Shown: positions 1 through 62,000 of the stretch, piece after piece | How positions within the stretch are numbered: position 1 is the stretch's first letter | How the letters are laid out: every line of letters starts with the position of its first letter | NCBI GenBank assembly: GCA_009760855.2 | Contig: WPIO01000122.1 | Location: 90,001 to 152,000 of the forward strand | Length of the DNA stretch: 62,000 nt | Origin: Cristatella mucedo | Taxonomy: Eukaryota; Bryozoa; Phylactolaemata; Cristatellidae | Reading direction: 5' to 3' | Translations under genes and position numbers: made by a program | Notes under the pieces: generated by a model | Told to the model about the DNA's origin: nothing | Seen by the model: only the letters and a program-made list of their open reading frames with translations | Databases searched by the model: none

Positions 1-833
1 TATATATATATATTGTCAGAGCAAGGAGTGGTAAATGGAGAGGCAGTCTGAACAACCTGTGACACAGACTCAGTGACCGTGTAATATTGTAATGGAAATG
101 ATCGTGGTGGATGATATTGGCAAGTAAATCCCTTCAGTTACATTAATATCAGGGTCTTATTTCACTAACAAGAGAATTGCAATAGCGAATTGAAGAAAAG
201 ATGCAGGTAGAAATTCAAAAGTTGCAACGTAGAGCTTGTTACCTTTGGTAGTGTCATTGAAAGATTGCCAAGCTTTATTAGGACAGCCAAGAAACAGAGA
301 CGGTAGGAAATGATCAGGTTGACACATGGTGTTGCACATACATATGGCATGCATAAAGTTAAATATATATTTTTTGAGAATACATGCAGAGGGGACGTGC
401 AAACATTTTAAGTTGCTAGTGACTTAAAGCTCCACCAACTGCACTGTTCCATATTAAATATAAGCGTTTATTGTGATATTAGGTCATGAAAATCAGTATT
501 ATATTTCTTAACAATATTTTATTTAAAATGGGAAGAAAATACTAAGATCCTTAGACAAGTAATTGACTATCAAAGATAAAGATTCTGTGACAGCCATAAT
601 GAATAACCATGAAGGGATTGAGCCCCACACTGTATATAAGGGTCTATTTGTATGAATGGGTTCGGTTATGAACTTCAAGAGTCTCATCTTAAATAAGTCA
701 AAGCGGTAGAAACCAGTTTTCTTGATACTTTAGCTGACTGCCTCATCGAATACCACAAAAATTCACAGATGAGCAAAGTCTACAACTAAGGACCCCAATA
801 CTTAGAGGATACTGGCTAGCCCAAGATCATTGC

Positions 834-2810
834 TTGTATCTCCATCTTTAACTCCACAAAGTCATAAAGACCATGTGGGTGTTACACAGGAGAGTTTTGT
901 ACAGCGCACTCACAGCCTAAGCGGCTTTCGGTGCGCATTCGGTAGCCAACAGACTTCATCTCATGCAACAAAGACAAAGTGAGAAGCATAGCAGAGTTAG
1001 GAGAGCAGTTAAGGTAGTGAGTAGCATAGAAGTAGCAGTTCAGGACCACTGAAAAGGATGTGCCATAGTCGGCAGTTGGAGAGTAGATGTCGTTGCGTAA
1101 GAATTGTGGAAGCAAGTTACACGGTCTAGGACTTGGAGAGCTAAAGCTTCTGTCGCCAACTGTCTTTAAGCAGAGGAATGGGACAGCTAATTTATTGTCC
1201 ACACAGGACCTGAGGGCGCGAACAAGCTGAAACTGATGCTGCAGTTCAGCTACGTATGAAGGAGCCAAGCCGTGGCAGGCCTTGTGGGTCAGCATAAGAA
1301 CTTTGCTCTGTATCCCCATAGCTCAACCGGCAACCATCCTAGCTCTTTCAGCAAAGGCGACACGTGCTCAAACCGCTGGGACTTGAAGACCAGCCTTGCA
1401 GCCATATTCATAGTCCGCTGTAGTGGCATAATAGCTTTCTTTGGTAGCCCAGCCAAAAGGGAATTACAATTATCAAGCCGAGACAGAACTAAAGAGCTAG
1501 TCAAATTTTTTACAAGCCACTGTGGGAGACAGCTTCTAATCTTGGATAGGGATCGGATGTGATGGCTAGCTGTAGAGGCAGTCTTCTGAATGAAGCTTTT
1601 GAAATTGAGGCAGCTGTCGAACACGACACCTAGATTACGAGCACGTTGTGAAGGTCGCACAATAGCATCACCTATTAGAACAGCAAAGCTTTTAATCCAG
1701 CCACAGGCTTAGGGTGTCCTATGAGCAGCAGTTCGGTTTTATCATCATTTAATTTCAGGAAGTTTCCGATATGCAGGATCAAATATCGGCAAGGCAAGCA
1801 TTCAGTTTCTCAGTTGCTGCAGCAGATTCCGACGGTTTGAATGACAAATACGACTGAGTATCGTCAGCATAGAAGTGATATCCTATTCCATGGACCTTAA
1901 TCACTTTTCCCAGAGGTTGCGTATAAATAGAGAACAGCAAGGGACCAAGTACAGACCCTTGAGAGACTCCACAGGTGACCCTTCTCATGTCTGAGACCTG
2001 ACCCCCACACGACACGGATTGAACACGATCAGACAAGTATGATTTAAACCATGCCAGTGCTTCGTCTGACAGACCGATCGTTGTTCTCAATCGTTCAAGC
2101 ATAACTTCGTGATCAATAGTGTCGAAGGCAGCAGACAGATCTAGCGAGCTAGGGCAGTGACAATCCCGTCGTCGTTGCCACGTAGAATGTCATTGTTAAC
2201 ACGGAGGAGAGCAGTTTCAGTAGAGTGCTGCCTCTTGAACCCTGATTGAAATGTTTCTGACATTCCTTTATCCTCAATATGTTCAACCAGCTGCTTAGCA
2301 ACAATTTGTTCCAGAATCTTGGATAAGAACGGAAGAAGGGAAACTGGGCGATAGTTTGCTAGGACCTCTGTGTGTAATCCAGGCTTTTTAAGAATAGGTC
2401 TAACGATTTCCGATTTGAAGGACTTGGGGACGACCCCGCTTCCCAAAGAAGCATTAAAAATCTTGTGTCCACCTTTCCCGATGGCGCACAAACGAAAGAC
2501 CATTTCCAAACAGTTCAATGGAAACTTTTATAAAATATCTTGTGTCAGCCTGCCAAGTATGACTGGAGAAAATCTGACCAGGGAACTCGTGGTGCTTCTG
2601 CTTCTTCCCCAGTCTCTCCAACACACAGTTGCGGTAGAGAACTTCTCCCTACTTCAGCTTCGGCAGCAAGCTGTTCAGCAGCCTCTTCTGGCCTCTCTTC
2701 AGCATGATGCAACTGACTAGCACGACTATTTCGTTCAGCTTCTTGGCTTTTAGGACCTCGATTCGTAATACTCCAGAACGTTCTGGCTGCGAAGGCATGT
2801 TTGCAGCTAC
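834..2810 (-). mobile_element. LINE-A: CR1/Rex1-like non-LTR retrotransposon with reverse transcriptase, decayed
   Basis: Longest LINE-A copy in the window, transcribed on the minus strand. Reverse transcriptase motifs read in order from high to low coordinates: [19 protein letters not shown] and [16 protein letters not shown] (2141-2518); [12 protein letters not shown] with the catalytic Asp of motif A (about 2105-2150); [13 protein letters not shown] and YADDTQ with the catalytic YADD (1779-2102); then the C-terminal thumb region NLGVVFDSCLNF and LDNCNSLLAGLPKKA (1289-1660). Frame changes between blocks, for example near 2141-2150, show it is dead. The 3' end near 834-860 has a distinctive ACTCCACAAAGTCATAAAGA motif on the plus strand that recurs in other copies. 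The 5' limit is uncertain and could reach 2960. Confidence 0.88.
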
Positions 2811-3074
2811 GTAGGTGGAAAAAAAAAGCTGGGCAGTGATAACATGATATTAACTGTACGGAAATACTGCAGTTTTCCAATATGTCAACTCGGCTAGGAT
2901 AGGTGGATGCAGTAGAAGTGCTCAAGCAAAAAGTGCAGAGAGCTATTGCTGAGTAGTGCACAGAGCTCCGTCTGCTGGAATGCCTGAAGAAAACTTTAAC
3001 AACCTTCTGAGGTTCGTAGTCCCATAAAGGGTTAGTTCCTTTCCGTTTTTAAATTTCAACTACGAATAAATAAT

Positions 3075-3421
3075 TTAATGTAATGTATCTCTGTCCGTAA
3101 CTCCACAAAGTCATAAAGACCATGTGGGTGTTACACAGAAGAGTTTCGTACAGTGCACTCACAGCCTAAGCGGCTTTATAGGTACGCATTCGGTAGCCAA
3201 CAGACTTCGTCTCACGCAACAAAGAGAAAGTTGGAAGCATAGGAAGCAGTTGGAAGTCAGGAGAGCAGCTGAGGTAGTGAGTAGCATGGAAGTAGCAGCT
3301 CAGGACCCCTGTAAAAGATGAGCCATAGTAGGCAGTAGCAGAGTAGTTGTAGCTGTGTAATAATAGTTGGAAGCGAGTTCCACAGTCTAGGACCTGGAGA
3401 GCTAAAGCTTCTGTCGCCAAC
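3075..3421 (-). mobile_element. LINE-A 3' fragment
   Basis: A 5'-truncated copy of the same family as 834-2810. It starts with the shared CTCCACAAAGTCATAAAGAC motif, continues through the conserved CGGTAGCCAACAGACTTCGT region and stops at GCCAACGG, where a LINE-B tail begins. The rest of the element is not found on the other side. Confidence 0.8.
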
Positions 3422-3620
3422 GGTAATAATAATAATAATGTACTTGATAAAGCGCGCTCAGAGAACTCTATCTCTTTCTAGGTGCTTTACATTTGCTGCA
3501 AAGGAAACGCAATTGAATGGTGAGTGTCGCCCCTTCCCCCTTTCGTTGAAGCTTATTATTGCTGTAACCTTGTTGAAGAAAGGATTCTTCATAAGTGTGA
3601 CGTAAGGCAAAAATGGCCTA
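3422..3620 (-). mobile_element. LINE-B 3' end with (AAT)n tail
   Basis: Read on minus, the piece ends in a hairpin (AAGCACCTAGAAAGAGATAG / GCGCGCTTT) and an ATT-repeat tail. On plus it appears as AATAATAATAAT followed by GTACTTGATAAAGCGCGCTC. It inserted into or next to the LINE-A fragment. The 5' limit is approximate. Confidence 0.65.
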
Positions 3621-3691
3621 ACTAACTAAAAATCGTTGCTCATTAAAGGGATTGGTGACTCTATTTGAAAATATGAAAACAGCCATCTTAC

Positions 3692-61936
<58,245 letters not shown>

Positions 61937-62000
61937 CTAGTAGTAAAGAAAGACAACATAGAGTGCAGCAAGGCAGTATGGTGGTTTATTTTTCGTTGCT

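Larger units (their letters stand above)
1..3691 (-). other. Intron after exon 16 (continues beyond the window)
   Basis: The exon 16 donor is at 3690-3691. No further phase-0 exon was recognised down to base 1. The stretch from about 834 to 3650 is LINE-derived. Positions 1-14 are the end of a TA repeat. In 15-833 I see nothing I can name; a short minus ORF at 157-402 has no recognisable domain. Confidence 0.6.

Overview
The window is animal (metazoan) nuclear DNA. It is AT-rich and intron-dense, littered with decayed non-LTR retrotransposons (CR1/L2/Rex1-like), tRNA-derived SINEs and microsatellites, with no bacterial-style gene packing. The species cannot be named from the sequence. The domain mix (fucolectin-type lectin, MEGF-like EGF, FN3-like) and 1.6-6.3 kb introns suggest a marine invertebrate, for example a lophotrochozoan or another non-vertebrate animal.

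One gene accounts for nearly all supportable coding sequence. It lies on the minus strand and spans the window. I read 16 exons, from 61936 (5'-most visible) down to 3692. Every exon has AG/GT borders and every junction keeps frame, giving about 975 codons. Both ends of the gene lie outside the window: no start codon or signal peptide, and no stop codon. The predicted product is a type I membrane receptor. Its ectodomain is FTP lectin / EGF / FN3 / FN3, then an EGF linker, then a second FTP / EGF / FN3 / FN3. One transmembrane helix (exon 14) and a short cytoplasmic start (exons 15-16) follow. The cytoplasmic stretch resembles the region just before the catalytic domain of receptor tyrosine phosphatases, but the catalytic domain is not in the window.

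Exons 1-6 (61.9-44.0 kb) and exons 8-13 (31.8-14.9 kb) are paralogous, collinear and about 30 kb apart. They have the same phases, and three exon pairs have identical lengths. Introns flanking the lectin exons are also still alignable by eye, so a genomic block of about 30 kb was duplicated in tandem inside the gene.

Region by region: 0-3.7 kb holds a long LINE-A copy with reverse transcriptase (minus strand). 3.7-9.7 kb holds the membrane and cytoplasmic exons. 9-16 kb has several LINE-B copies and exon 13. 16-25 kb has microsatellites, LINE pieces and exons 12 and 11. 25-38 kb has exons 10-7 and a LINE-B copy with endonuclease and RT remnants (33-35 kb). 38-62 kb has exons 6-1 with further LINE and SINE insertions. 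No functional tRNA, rRNA or CRISPR was seen.
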